A DNA stretch of 64,000 nt from positions 620,001 to 684,000 of the forward strand of contig NZ_VTGX01000003.1 in assembly GCF_009729095.1 (NCBI RefSeq). Direction: 5' to 3'. Of this stretch, positions 44,289-53,345 are shown in pieces. How positions within the stretch are numbered: the stretch's first letter is position 1; each line of letters starts with the position of its first letter. Both the position numbers and the translations under genes were made by a program. Under the pieces are notes generated by a model. The model made no database searches. It was not told the DNA's origin and saw nothing but the letters and a program-made list of their open reading frames with translations. This DNA is from Mycolicibacterium sp. CBMA 247 (GTDB lineage Bacteria > Actinomycetota > Actinomycetes > Mycobacteriales > Mycobacteriaceae).

Positions 44289-44993
44289 GTGAACGGAGTC
44301 ACATATTTTGCCCGCTCAAAATCTGCTCTGCTAGCGTCCCGCCGCATGTTTGCTATCGCCACTCTTATGGCGCTCGTCCAGCAGGTATCGGGCACGCCGT
44401 ACATCTCCGGCGGAGACTCGCCGGCGGGTACCGACTGCTCGGGCCTGGCTTCCTGGGTCAGCAATATGGCCACCGGTCGACCGGTCTACGGGGACCGGTT
44501 CAGCACCGGCAACCAGGAGGGCGCGCTGCTGGCCCGCGGCTTCAAGTACGGCACGCAGCCCGGTGCCCTGGTGATCGGGTGGAACAGCGGCCACACCGCG
44601 GTGACCTTGCCGGACGGCACACCGGTGTCCTCCGGCGAGGGCGGCGGGGTGAAGGTCGGTGGTGGCGGTGCGTACCAGCGTCAGTTCAGCCACCACATGT
44701 ATCTGCCCGTGGCAGCAGATGCACCACAGGAGGCACCCGCACCCTTCGACGCAGCGCCCCCGCCCCCGGCTCCGATCGACATGATGGCCGCTCCTGCCCC
44801 GATGGACCCCTTCGCGCCGCCGCCGGTGGACCCCATGGCCGCCCCGGCCCCGATGGACCCCTTCGCGCCGCCGCCGGCCGCCGACGCGATCCCACCGGTC
44901 GACCCGATGGAAGCCCCTGCGCCGATCGTGCTGGATGTTCCGCCCCCTCCGGCGCCCCCTGCGCCCGAGGAACCCGCCCCCATCGCAGTCTGA
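44289..44993 (+). CDS. NlpC/P60 endopeptidase with Pro-rich repeat tail
   Basis: 234 residues. NlpC/P60 core: GTPYISGGDSPAGTDCSGL (catalytic Cys near 51), GHTAVTLPDG (His) and FSHHMYLP. Then a Pro/Ala-rich tail with a 17-residue tandem repeat (MAAPAPMDPFAPPPVDP). It should cut peptidoglycan stem peptides, but there is no obvious signal peptide: the N-terminal hydrophobic segment belongs to the domain's first helix. The GTG at 44289 lacks a clear ribosome site; ATG 44346 is the alternative. Confidence 0.78.
   Translation: MNGVTYFARSKSALLASRRMFAIATLMALVQQVSGTPYISGGDSPAGTDCSGLASWVSNMATGRPVYGDRFSTGNQEGALLARGFKYGTQPGALVIGWNSGHTAVTLPDGTPVSSGEGGGVKVGGGGAYQRQFSHHMYLPVAADAPQEAPAPFDAAPPPPAPIDMMAAPAPMDPFAPPPVDPMAAPAPMDPFAPPPAADAIPPVDPMEAPAPIVLDVPPPPAPPAPEEPAPIAV
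44784..44885 (+). repeat. Two 51-bp tandem units in the NlpC/P60 tail
   Basis: Units 44784-44834 and 44835-44885 encode MAAPAPMDPFAPPP-type peptides; the second diverges in its last codons. Copy number may vary between strains. Confidence 0.7.
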
Positions 44994-45046
44994 GATCACA
45001 CCCGTCGGTGGTCAGACGGCCACGAACATTCGGATAACGTCTGCCT

Positions 45047-45793
45047 GTGATCGTGCTCCTGCCACCGTCGGAGACCAAGCGCACCGGCGGGGACGGCCCG
45101 CCGGTGCGACTGGACAATTTGAGCTCGCCAGAACTCACCCCGCTTCGTCGGTCACTGATCGACGAATTGGTCGAGCTCGCCGCGGACCCGCCGGCGTGCC
45201 GGAAGGCCCTGGCCATCTCCGCGAGCCAGGACGCTGAGATCGAGCGCAACGCAGCGCTCCGACAGGCGCCCACGATGCCGGCGATCGAGCGGTACACCGG
45301 GGTGCTCTACGACGCCCTTGACGTCGGATCTCTGCGCGGCACGGCCGCGGCCCGGGCCCGCACCCGGCTGGCGGTTGGGTCGGCGCTGTTCGGCCTGCTT
45401 CGTGCTGACGATCCGGTGCCCGCTTACCGGCTGTCAGCCTCGTCCAAACTGCCCGGGCAACCGGGCCTGGCCAAACGCTGGCGCCCGCTGTTGGAGCCGG
45501 TTCTGGCCGACCTTTCCACCCGTGAGCTGATCGTGGATCTCCGATCCGGCTCCTACGCCGGCCTGGGCCGTATCCCGGGCGCGGTCCGCGTGCAGGTCCT
45601 GGCCGAGCACGCCGACGGTCACCGCACCGTGGTCAGCCACTTCAACAAGGCCCACAAGGGCCACCTGGCCCGCGCACTGGTCAGTTCCCGGAGCGAACCC
45701 GATAACGCCGCCGGGGTCGCGGCGGTCGCCCGGCGCGCCGGGATGAACGTGGAACGGGACGGCGACGAACTCACCGTGGTGGTGCCGGCCTGA
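45047..45793 (+). CDS. yaaA: YaaA-family peroxide stress protein
   Basis: 248 residues. UPF0246/YaaA text: MIVLLPPSETKR at the N-terminus, YTGVLYDALDV, YRLSASSKLPG, and a C-terminal SHFNKAHKGHLARAL (the conserved basic loop). YaaA limits iron-driven oxidative damage and binds DNA in E. coli. Confidence 0.88.
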   Translation: MIVLLPPSETKRTGGDGPPVRLDNLSSPELTPLRRSLIDELVELAADPPACRKALAISASQDAEIERNAALRQAPTMPAIERYTGVLYDALDVGSLRGTAAARARTRLAVGSALFGLLRADDPVPAYRLSASSKLPGQPGLAKRWRPLLEPVLADLSTRELIVDLRSGSYAGLGRIPGAVRVQVLAEHADGHRTVVSHFNKAHKGHLARALVSSRSEPDNAAGVAAVARRAGMNVERDGDELTVVVPA

Positions 45794-45812
45794 CGGCTCG
45801 CCCACTAGGTGA

Positions 45813-45960
45813 TCATCGTGACCGATGAACTTGGTCGCGGAGGAACACCACCTTCCATTTGAGCAGCGCGGCACGGATTTCGGTGACGTGCTCATCGAGT
45901 AGCGGTGCGGTGAGGTCGATTCCGTGGATCTCGGCGCCGATCCAGCCGGACTGCGGCCGG
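45813..45960 (-). pseudogene. TauD/TfdA dioxygenase N-terminal remnant
   Basis: An unannotated minus-strand frame reads GWIGAEIHGIDLTAPLLDEH, then VTEIRAALLKWKVVFLRDQ. This is the conserved beginning of Fe(II)/2-oxoglutarate TauD-type dioxygenases. It then stops within a few codons (VHRSR, stop at 45813-45815). The metal-binding part is gone and no good start is seen. The remaining bases up to 46228 hold nothing recognisable. Confidence 0.7.
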
Positions 45961-46228
45961 CGCTTGTTGACCGGAGCGGCGAGACGAAGTTGCCGGCCGC
46001 AGCCTGGCCAGACGCTCCAAATTGCTTCTGCCTGCGGCGTACTGACTCACAGCCGATACGTGAGTACGAATCTCACTGTTGCCGAGCCGCTTTCATCGCC
46101 GCATCGCCATCACGGCTATTGACCGGGTCCGCGACGACATCCGGAGGAGCGCGACCCTCGTGCACCGCCACCGGATTTCAGCGAATTCCCGGGTGTTACC
46201 CACGGCGTCCCGCGTCGTCGTGCACAAT

Positions 46229-46921
46229 ATGAGCTCGCGTCAGCGTCCGTCGCCTGTGCCACGCCCATCACACCGCCGTTCCCCGGGAGCAAGCTTGGTC
46301 ACCTGCCTAGTTTCCACACCGCATCCGACATTTCCGCCCAGTCGCCGCGGACGGCACCGGAAGGCGCCGGAGCGACGCTGGCTGCCCGTCGGGATCGGGG
46401 TGGCCGCCGCGGCCGTGGTCAGTTCGTTGCTCACCGCATTCCTCATCATCTCCACGCTGGCGTCCAAACTCTCGGCCAAGGATTCCGTGTACGCGGTCGG
46501 CGCCAGGACATATGAGGTGAAACCGAACCGCCCGTTGCAGCGCAGCATCACCGAACCAGCCGCCGCTCCCGCCGCGGCGTTCGCGTTCGACGGGTCCGGG
46601 TTCGTCGACTCCGGGGCCCGTTGCGGTGACACCCAGACCGCGAGGGCGATCGGCCGCACCGAACGCTCGCTGGTGGTGATCTGCCTGGACCGCAGTGGCC
46701 GACTCGAGTACCACGGTGTCCGGCTCTCCGATCAGGCCGCGCTGGCGGCATCCGCCGATGTCACGCCCGGCCGCCGGTTCGTCGCACGTAACCTCCAGGC
46801 GAATTACGCGGTTTCACCGACCGAGTTGCTCGTCACCTCGGGAAGCGCGGTCCTCAAACGCGAACCGATGGTGGAGTACCGAGAGATCCTGTCCACGCCC
46901 GTCGTCGTGACGCCGCGGTAA
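46229..46921 (+). CDS. Single-pass membrane protein of unknown function
   Basis: About 230 residues. A basic N-terminal stretch, one membrane segment (LPVGIGVAAAAVVSSLLTAFLIISTL), then an extracytoplasmic domain with two Cys (GARCGDTQTARAIG, VICLDRSG) and an Arg/Val-rich end. No family recognised; layout is that of a small anchored envelope protein. Start uncertain: a TTG at about 46294 with GGGAG spacing is an alternative. Confidence 0.5.
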   Translation: MSSRQRPSPVPRPSHRRSPGASLVTCLVSTPHPTFPPSRRGRHRKAPERRWLPVGIGVAAAAVVSSLLTAFLIISTLASKLSAKDSVYAVGARTYEVKPNRPLQRSITEPAAAPAAAFAFDGSGFVDSGARCGDTQTARAIGRTERSLVVICLDRSGRLEYHGVRLSDQAALAASADVTPGRRFVARNLQANYAVSPTELLVTSGSAVLKREPMVEYREILSTPVVVTPR

Positions 46922-46964
46922 CCGCGCTAAGCTGGCCGCTCGTCGGCCACGCGGCGGGAGATCG

Positions 46965-47186
46965 ATGTCCACATTCTGGCGGTATGTCCACATACAGGCC
47001 ATCGTGTTCGGAATCGGCATCGTCGGGCCGATCTTCCTGATCATTTACTTTGCTGCACAACCAGATCCGACTCTCAAATGGATGTACTTCGTGGGTCTGA
47101 TCCTCACCGCGGTCGAGGTTCTCATTGCGCTCGAATTGACGCGCAGCAGCGCCCCGCCGGATACCACCAGCGACCTCCCGGAGTGA
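46965..47186 (+). CDS. Small two-pass membrane protein
   Basis: 73 residues behind GGGAG. Two hydrophobic segments (IQAIVFGIGIVGPIFLIIYF and MYFVGLILTAVEVLIALEL). No family recognised. It ends 6 bp before the amidase start and is probably cotranscribed with it. Confidence 0.65.
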   Translation: MSTFWRYVHIQAIVFGIGIVGPIFLIIYFAAQPDPTLKWMYFVGLILTAVEVLIALELTRSSAPPDTTSDLPE

Positions 47187-47192
47187 TGTGAG

Positions 47193-48683
47193 ATGGATTC
47201 CTCGTCGGCATTCGAACTGGCCCGCACTGATGCGATCGGGCAGGCCGCGCTGGCCGCGGCCGGTGAGGTGACCGCCGTCGAATTGCTCGACGGTGCGATC
47301 GCCCGGGTCGAGGCGACGCGCAGTCTCAACGCCGTGGTCTCCGACCTGTTCGACCGGGGGCGGTCGGCGGCCGCTGCGCTCGACGAGTCCGGAGTGCTGC
47401 GCACCGGGCAGGCCGGTCCGCTGGCGGGCGTGCCGTTCCTGCTCAAGGATCTCGGGGCAGCACTGGCCGGTGCCCGTGAGGCGATGGGCTCACGGGCGTT
47501 ACGCGACCATGTCGCGACAGAATCCGCGTGGACCGTGCAGCGCTATCTGGACGCGGGCCTGGTCGTGTTCGGCAAGACCAACACCCCAGAGTGGGGCAAC
47601 CACTGCACCACCGAACCGTTGTTGTCCGGCGCGACGGTGAACCCCTGGTCCCCAATCGTCACCCCGGGCGGATCCAGCGGGGGCTCGGCGGCGGCGGTGG
47701 CCGCTGGGGTGGTGCCCGCGGCCTCGGGCGGAGATGGCACCGGATCCATCCGGGTGCCGGCATCATGCTGCGGAGTCGTCGGCCTCAAACCGCGGCGCGG
47801 GCGGTCCTCATTCGCCCCCGACAGCGGCCACGGACTGGAGGGCCTGGTGAACAACCACGCGTTGACCCGAACGGTGCGCGATTGCGCGGCACTGCTCGAC
47901 GTCATCGCCGGCACCGCGCCGGGAGACCCGTACACTGCTGCTGCCCCGGCCGTCCCTTTCCTTCAGTCGGCCGCACAGACCCCGCCTGCGCAGCGCATCC
48001 TGATCGCCACCTCGTCGCCGTTTCCCACCGACCGCATCGACCCCGAGGTGGTATCGGCAGTCGAAGCGACCGGCCGACTGCTGGAAAGCCTGGGGCATCG
48101 ACTCGAGCCGGGGGCACCCGCGATCGATGCGGATGCGGTCGCCGACGCCATCGCGGTACTGCACACCGTGAGCAACGCAGAACTCCACGACATGGCCCAG
48201 GCCCACCTCGGCCGGGCGCCCCGCGAGGACGAATTCGAGCCCAGCACCTGGGTGATGATGCGCGAAGGCTTCACCACCTCGGGCCTGGCCTACGCGAACG
48301 CGATCGCGGCCATCCATGCCCAGACCAGACGGTTCGCCGCGGCGATGGCCGGCCACGACGTGCTCCTGGTGCCGACCCTGCTGACCGGTCCGCCGCCGTA
48401 CGGGCTGCTCAACCAGCCCCGGGGCACCACGCGAGCGTTCTTCGACGTCGAGTTCGCCACCACGGGATGGACGGCATTGGCCAATGTGACCGGGTGGGCA
48501 GCGATTTCCCTGCCCCTGGGCCAGACCGGCGACGGTCTGCCGATCGGCGTACAACTGATGGCACCGGACGAGGCGATCCTGCTCAGCCTGGCCGGTCAAC
48601 TCGAACAGGCCGCACCGTGGGCCACCCGAACCCCGCCCCGATGGGTGGGGGCCGGGCCAGGAACACAGCCGCATATCCTCTGA
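47193..48683 (+). CDS. Amidase signature-family enzyme
   Basis: 496 residues. Ser-cisSer-Lys triad: Lys in PFLLKDLGAALAG, cis-Ser in TPGGSSGGSAAAVAAG, and nucleophile Ser in GSIRVPASCCG. Hydrolyses an amide; substrate unknown. Full length, with the usual C-terminal GWAAISLPLGQT and GVQLMAP segments. Downstream aldolase begins 35 bp later. Confidence 0.88.
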   Translation: MDSSSAFELARTDAIGQAALAAAGEVTAVELLDGAIARVEATRSLNAVVSDLFDRGRSAAAALDESGVLRTGQAGPLAGVPFLLKDLGAALAGAREAMGSRALRDHVATESAWTVQRYLDAGLVVFGKTNTPEWGNHCTTEPLLSGATVNPWSPIVTPGGSSGGSAAAVAAGVVPAASGGDGTGSIRVPASCCGVVGLKPRRGRSSFAPDSGHGLEGLVNNHALTRTVRDCAALLDVIAGTAPGDPYTAAAPAVPFLQSAAQTPPAQRILIATSSPFPTDRIDPEVVSAVEATGRLLESLGHRLEPGAPAIDADAVADAIAVLHTVSNAELHDMAQAHLGRAPREDEFEPSTWVMMREGFTTSGLAYANAIAAIHAQTRRFAAAMAGHDVLLVPTLLTGPPPYGLLNQPRGTTRAFFDVEFATTGWTALANVTGWAAISLPLGQTGDGLPIGVQLMAPDEAILLSLAGQLEQAAPWATRTPPRWVGAGPGTQPHIL

Positions 48684-48718
48684 GGCGAACAGCAGTCTTC
48701 AAAGGAGTAGACAACCTC

Positions 48719-49621
48719 ATGGTGAACCAGCAGCAGGCCGACAAGATGACCACGGGTAAGGGCTTCATCGCCGCGCTCGACCAGAGCGGTGGCTCGACCC
48801 CCAAGGCCCTGCGTCTCTACGGTGTCGAGGAGAACGCCTACTCCTCCGAGGAGGAGATGTTCGATCTGATCCACCAGATGCGCGCGCGCATCATCACCTC
48901 GCCGGTGTTCGGCGGTGACCGGGTGCTGGCTGCGATCCTCTTCGAGCAGACCATGGACCGTTCCATCGACGGCAAACCCACGGCGACCTACCTCTGGGAG
49001 GACAAGGGCGTCGTGCCGCTGCTCAAGATCGACAAGGGCTTGGCCGACGTCGCTGACGGCGTCCAGGTGATGAAGCCGATGCCCGGCCTGGACGATTTGC
49101 TCGCCCGCGGCGCCAAGAACGGCATCTTCGGTACCAAGGAGCGTTCGGTGATCGGCGCCGCGAACCCCGACGGTGTCGCCGCGGTGGTGGCCCAGCAGTT
49201 CGAGGTGGCGAAGCAGGTGCTCTCGCACGGTTTGATCCCGATCATCGAGCCCGAGGTCACCATCTCGATCTCGGACAAGGCCGAGGCCGAGGACCTGCTC
49301 CGCGACGAGATCACCAAGAATCTGGACGCGCTGCCCGCCGACCAGAAGGTCATGCTCAAGCTGACCCTGCCGACTCATGCCAACCACTACCAGTCGCTGG
49401 TCGAGCATCCGAAGGTGATGCGGGTCGTCGCGCTGTCGGGCGGCTACTCGCGCGACGAAGCCAACAAGCTGCTCGCCGAGAACACCGGCGTGATCGCCAG
49501 CTTCAGCCGCGCACTGACCGAGGGGCTGTCGGCCCAGCAGAGCGACGACGAGTTCAACGCCACGTTGGACAAGTCGATCCAGTCGATTTATGACGCCTCT
49601 GTCGCGTCCGGCGCCGAGTAA
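48719..49621 (+). CDS. fda: Class I fructose-bisphosphate aldolase (Staphylococcus Fda type)
   Basis: 300 residues, closely matching the ~296-residue class I aldolase of Staphylococcus along its whole length: GKGFIAALDQSGGSTPKAL, ILFEQTMDRSI, IIEPEV, the Schiff-base Lys in VMLKLTLP, and RVVALSGGYSRDEAN. It splits fructose 1,6-bisphosphate without metal. AAAGGAG ribosome site. Mycobacteria also have a class II Fba; this would be the metal-independent form. Confidence 0.92.
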   Translation: MVNQQQADKMTTGKGFIAALDQSGGSTPKALRLYGVEENAYSSEEEMFDLIHQMRARIITSPVFGGDRVLAAILFEQTMDRSIDGKPTATYLWEDKGVVPLLKIDKGLADVADGVQVMKPMPGLDDLLARGAKNGIFGTKERSVIGAANPDGVAAVVAQQFEVAKQVLSHGLIPIIEPEVTISISDKAEAEDLLRDEITKNLDALPADQKVMLKLTLPTHANHYQSLVEHPKVMRVVALSGGYSRDEANKLLAENTGVIASFSRALTEGLSAQQSDDEFNATLDKSIQSIYDASVASGAE

Positions 49622-49642
49622 CGACCTACGAGGCGCACGCAG

Positions 49643-50566
49643 ATGGTCATCCCGATCGATCGCCCCAAACTGGAGGGCAATGTCGCCGTCGGTGACGGCC
49701 GTCAACTCGGGTTCGCCGAGTTCGGTGATCCGCAGGGCCGTGCGGTCTTCTGGCTGCACGGCACCCCGGGTGCCCGCCGGCAGATCCCGACCGAGGCCCG
49801 GGTCTACGCCGAGCGAAACCACATCCGACTGATCGGGGTGGACCGGCCCGGCATCGGTTCATCCACCCCGTACCAGTACGAACGTGTGCTGGATTTCGGA
49901 GACGATCTGCGCACCATCGCCGACACACTGGGCATCGACAAACTGGCCGTCATCGGGTTGTCCGGTGGCGGTCCCTACACGCTGGCCACCGCTGCCGCCA
50001 TGCCCGACCGGGTAGTGGCGGCCGGTGTGCTCGGCGGTGTGGCTCCGATGGTCGGCCCCGACGCGATCAGCAGTCCGTTGATGAAGCTCGGTGCGGCAGT
50101 GGCACCCATCCTGGAGGTGGCGGGTGCGCCGATCCGGTTGGCCGCCTCGGGACTCATCCGGCTGATCCGGCCGGTCGCCTCCCCTGCCTTGGAGATCTAC
50201 GCGCGGATCTCCCCCGAGGGTGACCGGCGCATGCTGGGTCGGCCCGAATTCAAGGCGATGTTCCTCGACGATCTGCTCAACGGCAGCCGTAAGCAACTGG
50301 CCGCCCCGTTCTACGACATCGTGGTGTTCGAGCGTGACTGGGGCTTCCGACTCGACGAGGTCAAGGTTCCGGTGCGCTGGTGGCACGGAGACCATGACCA
50401 CATCGTGCCGTTCGCCCACGGTCAGCATGTGGTCGCACGGCTGCCCGATGCGGTCATGACCGAGTTACCCTACGAAAGCCACCTCGGTGGATTGGGCTGT
50501 GCGGAGGAGATCATGGGCACCATGATCTCGACGTGGGACAAACGCGAGCCGATGAACTTCGGGTAG
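49643..50566 (+). CDS. Alpha/beta-fold hydrolase
   Basis: 307 residues. HGTPGARRQ oxyanion loop, nucleophile elbow GLSGGGPYTLA, an acid in WWHGDHDHIVP, and the His in YESHLGGLG. Epoxide hydrolase/perhydrolase-like. Lies 21 bp after the aldolase. Confidence 0.82.
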   Translation: MVIPIDRPKLEGNVAVGDGRQLGFAEFGDPQGRAVFWLHGTPGARRQIPTEARVYAERNHIRLIGVDRPGIGSSTPYQYERVLDFGDDLRTIADTLGIDKLAVIGLSGGGPYTLATAAAMPDRVVAAGVLGGVAPMVGPDAISSPLMKLGAAVAPILEVAGAPIRLAASGLIRLIRPVASPALEIYARISPEGDRRMLGRPEFKAMFLDDLLNGSRKQLAAPFYDIVVFERDWGFRLDEVKVPVRWWHGDHDHIVPFAHGQHVVARLPDAVMTELPYESHLGGLGCAEEIMGTMISTWDKREPMNFG

Positions 50567-50645
50567 CGCACTACTCTAGGCGCCCGATCCGGTCCCCCAG
50601 ATACTTCGAACAACTGGCGACGTGCCAGCGGTTCGGAGGTCGGAG

Positions 50646-52028
50646 ATGGCTACGATCGGCAAACACGCGGTGGTGCTGGGCGCGAGCATGGGCGGGCTGC
50701 TGGCCGCCCGGGCACTGGCCGAGTTCTTCGATACCGTCACGCTCGTGGAGCGCGACGTACTGCCCGACGGTCCTGTCCAGCGGCGCGGCGTCCCGCAGGG
50801 CCGGCATGCCCACGGACTGCTCAGCGGCGGACTGCGGGCGCTGGCCGAGCTGTTTCCCGGACTCCCGGAGGAACTGGCCGCCGACGGTGCGACCGTACTC
50901 GAGGGAACCAGCCTGTCCGACATCTCGCTGACCTTCGGTGGTCACACCCTCAATCGCGGACAGTTGACCCAGCCGATCGAGTCGTACCTGGCCAGCAGAC
51001 CGTTCCTGGAAGGCCACATCCGCGACCGGGTGCGGGCCATCGAAAACATCAGCATCCTCGACGGCCATGACGCGGTCGAGTTGCTGATGACTGACGCCCG
51101 GCGGGTAACGGGCGTCCTGGTGGCCGACCGGAGCGACAGTGCCGGACGCGCGATCACCGCCGACCTGATCGTCGACGCCATGGGCCGCGCCGGCCGGACC
51201 CCGGCATTCTTGGACAGTGCAGGATTCGGACGTCCGGCCGAAGACCGGATCGAGGTGCAGGTGGCCTACTCCAGCCAACTGCTGCGCTTCGGCGACAACG
51301 CTCCCCACGAGCGGCTCACCCTCGTCGGCGCCGTCCCTGAAAGACCTTGTGGAGCTTCACTGTTCGCCTACGAGGACAACACCTGGCTGCTGACCACCGC
51401 CGGGATGACCGGCCAGGAACCTCCAGCCGATCTGGCCGGGATGATCGGCTTCATCGAGGAGTTCATGGCACCGGGGATGGTCGCGGCGTTGCGCAGCGCT
51501 CAGCCGCTGGGTCCGGTGGCCAAGTTCCGCTACCCCGCGAGCGTGCGCAGACGCTATGAGCGGATGACCAGGTTCCCCGATGGCCTGCTGGTCTTCGGCG
51601 ACGCGATCTGTAGCTTCAATCCCGTGTACGGACAAGGCATGTCGGTGGCCGCGCTCGAGGCGCTCGCGCTGCGTGACTGCCTGGCCCGCGGAGCGGACGA
51701 CCTGGGACGCAGATTCCTGCGCGCAGCCGCCGACGTTGTCAACACGGCCTGGCAGATGGCCTCCGGCGCCGATCTCGCCCTGCCACAGATACCCGGCCCC
51801 CGACCGGTCTCGGTACGGTTGTCCAACTGGTACACCGAGCGGGTCCTCACGGCTGCCGAGGGCGATCCGTTGGTCACCGAAGCGTTCTACCGGGTGATGA
51901 ACCTCGTCGATCCGCCACGCCGGCTGCTGCATCCATCAATCGCGGCGCGGGTGGCGGTCGGCGCATCGCGGCGCCGCCGCGATACCCGCCCGGCAGCCGC
52001 CGAACCCACACTGGCAGCGCTGCGCTGA
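50646..52028 (+). CDS. FAD-dependent oxidoreductase (halogenase/monooxygenase-like)
   Basis: 460 residues from an ATG behind GGAGG. FAD motifs: VLGASMGGLLAARALAEF, GRAGRTPAFLDSAG, and FGDAICSFNPVYGQGMSVAA. Group-A-like flavoprotein of the Trp-halogenase/geranylgeranyl reductase superfamily; the GxGxxG is GASMGG, usual for this actinobacterial subgroup. Substrate unknown. Convergent with cinA (13 bp gap). Confidence 0.8.
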   Translation: MATIGKHAVVLGASMGGLLAARALAEFFDTVTLVERDVLPDGPVQRRGVPQGRHAHGLLSGGLRALAELFPGLPEELAADGATVLEGTSLSDISLTFGGHTLNRGQLTQPIESYLASRPFLEGHIRDRVRAIENISILDGHDAVELLMTDARRVTGVLVADRSDSAGRAITADLIVDAMGRAGRTPAFLDSAGFGRPAEDRIEVQVAYSSQLLRFGDNAPHERLTLVGAVPERPCGASLFAYEDNTWLLTTAGMTGQEPPADLAGMIGFIEEFMAPGMVAALRSAQPLGPVAKFRYPASVRRRYERMTRFPDGLLVFGDAICSFNPVYGQGMSVAALEALALRDCLARGADDLGRRFLRAAADVVNTAWQMASGADLALPQIPGPRPVSVRLSNWYTERVLTAAEGDPLVTEAFYRVMNLVDPPRRLLHPSIAARVAVGASRRRRDTRPAAAEPTLAALR

Positions 52029-52041
52029 TGCTTTTTCGGGG

Positions 52042-53310
52042 TTAGTCGCCGGTTCCGGCGAGCGCCCGACGCAGCAGGTGCATCGCCACCGTGGTGGCCC
52101 GCTCCCGGATATCGGACCGATTACCCGGAAGGCGAAGGGTGCGGGTGATCGCCGCCGATCCGGCCCGGACCGCGAAGCACACGGTGCCGACCGGCTTGTC
52201 CGGGGTGCCGCCATCCGGGCCGGCGATACCGCTGATGGCCACCGCGGTATCGGCGCCGAAATGGTGCAGCGCACCGGTCACCATGGACTCGACCACCGGT
52301 TCGGACACGGCGCCGTACTCGGCGATCAGAACCGGATCCACGTTCAGCAGTTCGGCTTTGGCCTCGTTCGCATAGGCGACCACCCCACCGGCGAAGTAAC
52401 CCGAGCAGCCGGGGATATCGGCCAACCGAGCAGCCAGAAGTCCGGCAGTGCAGGATTCCGCGGTGGCGATCCGGCGCCCGGCCAGTAGACCGGCCACCTG
52501 CTCGTCCACGGTCGTGCCGTCCTCGGAGAACAGCGCCGCACCGTGCCGGTCGCGCAGCAGGGCCAGCAGATCCTGGTAGGTGCCGGCCGCGTCAGGTTCA
52601 TATCGGGTGACGATCTCGAGTTCGCCACGGCGCAGGCATGTGGTGATCTCCAGTGCGTCGAAACCGGCGATCGCGCCTTCGGCGTCGCGCAAGGTCTCGG
52701 CCAGGCCGGATTCGGCGAGGCCGAACATGCGTACCATCTCCTGCCGGTACCTGGTGCGACCCGAAATAGCCTGTTGCACAGCCTCGGTCGCCACCGCCGT
52801 GTGCCACATCGGCTGCAACTCGCGTGGCGGCCCGGGCAACACCACCACCGCCGGACTGCCGCCGACGACCACGCCGGGGGCGGTGCCGACGGGATCGAGC
52901 ACCTCCGCGCCGACCGGCACCAGGGCCTGCTTGCGGTTGCCGGCGCGTACCGCGTCGAAATCCGCGCCGGGACGGTCGCCGATCAGCTTGCGCAGGATCG
53001 CTGCGATCCGTTCCTCCATGGCCTCATCGAGGACCAGTTCACGACCGCAGAACTCCGCGACGGTCGCCACGGTGAGGTCGTCGGCGGTCGGGCCCAGCCC
53101 ACCGCTCGTCACGATCAGATCCACGCCCTCGGCGGCCAGGAACCGCAACTGCGCCTCGATGTCGCGAGGACGGTCACCGCAGATGGTGATGTGTGCGAGT
53201 TCCACTCCCAGCTCGAGGAGCTGGTCGGCCAGCCACGGACCGTTGCGGTCCTGAACCCGACCGGTGAGTACTTCTGTTCCGGTAACGACGATGCCTGCGC
53301 GTGCGCTCAC
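52042..53310 (-). CDS. cinA: CinA-like protein (MoCF plus PncC-type domain)
   Basis: 422 residues from a GTG. N-terminal molybdopterin-binding-like domain (GIVVTGTEVLTGRVQDRNGPWL, VTSGGLGPTADDLT) and C-terminal CinA/nicotinamide nucleotide amidase domain (ATAESCTAGLLAARL, GIAGPDGGTPDKPVGTVC). Probable roles: cleavage of ADP-ribose-like adducts and NMN recycling. Known in mycobacteria to affect drug tolerance by acting on NAD adducts. Confidence 0.9.
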   Translation of the reverse strand: MSARAGIVVTGTEVLTGRVQDRNGPWLADQLLELGVELAHITICGDRPRDIEAQLRFLAAEGVDLIVTSGGLGPTADDLTVATVAEFCGRELVLDEAMEERIAAILRKLIGDRPGADFDAVRAGNRKQALVPVGAEVLDPVGTAPGVVVGGSPAVVVLPGPPRELQPMWHTAVATEAVQQAISGRTRYRQEMVRMFGLAESGLAETLRDAEGAIAGFDALEITTCLRRGELEIVTRYEPDAAGTYQDLLALLRDRHGAALFSEDGTTVDEQVAGLLAGRRIATAESCTAGLLAARLADIPGCSGYFAGGVVAYANEAKAELLNVDPVLIAEYGAVSEPVVESMVTGALHHFGADTAVAISGIAGPDGGTPDKPVGTVCFAVRAGSAAITRTLRLPGNRSDIRERATTVAMHLLRRALAGTGD

Positions 53311-53345
53311 CCCGTGAACACTACGCAGCAGGCTGTCGCCTTCGC

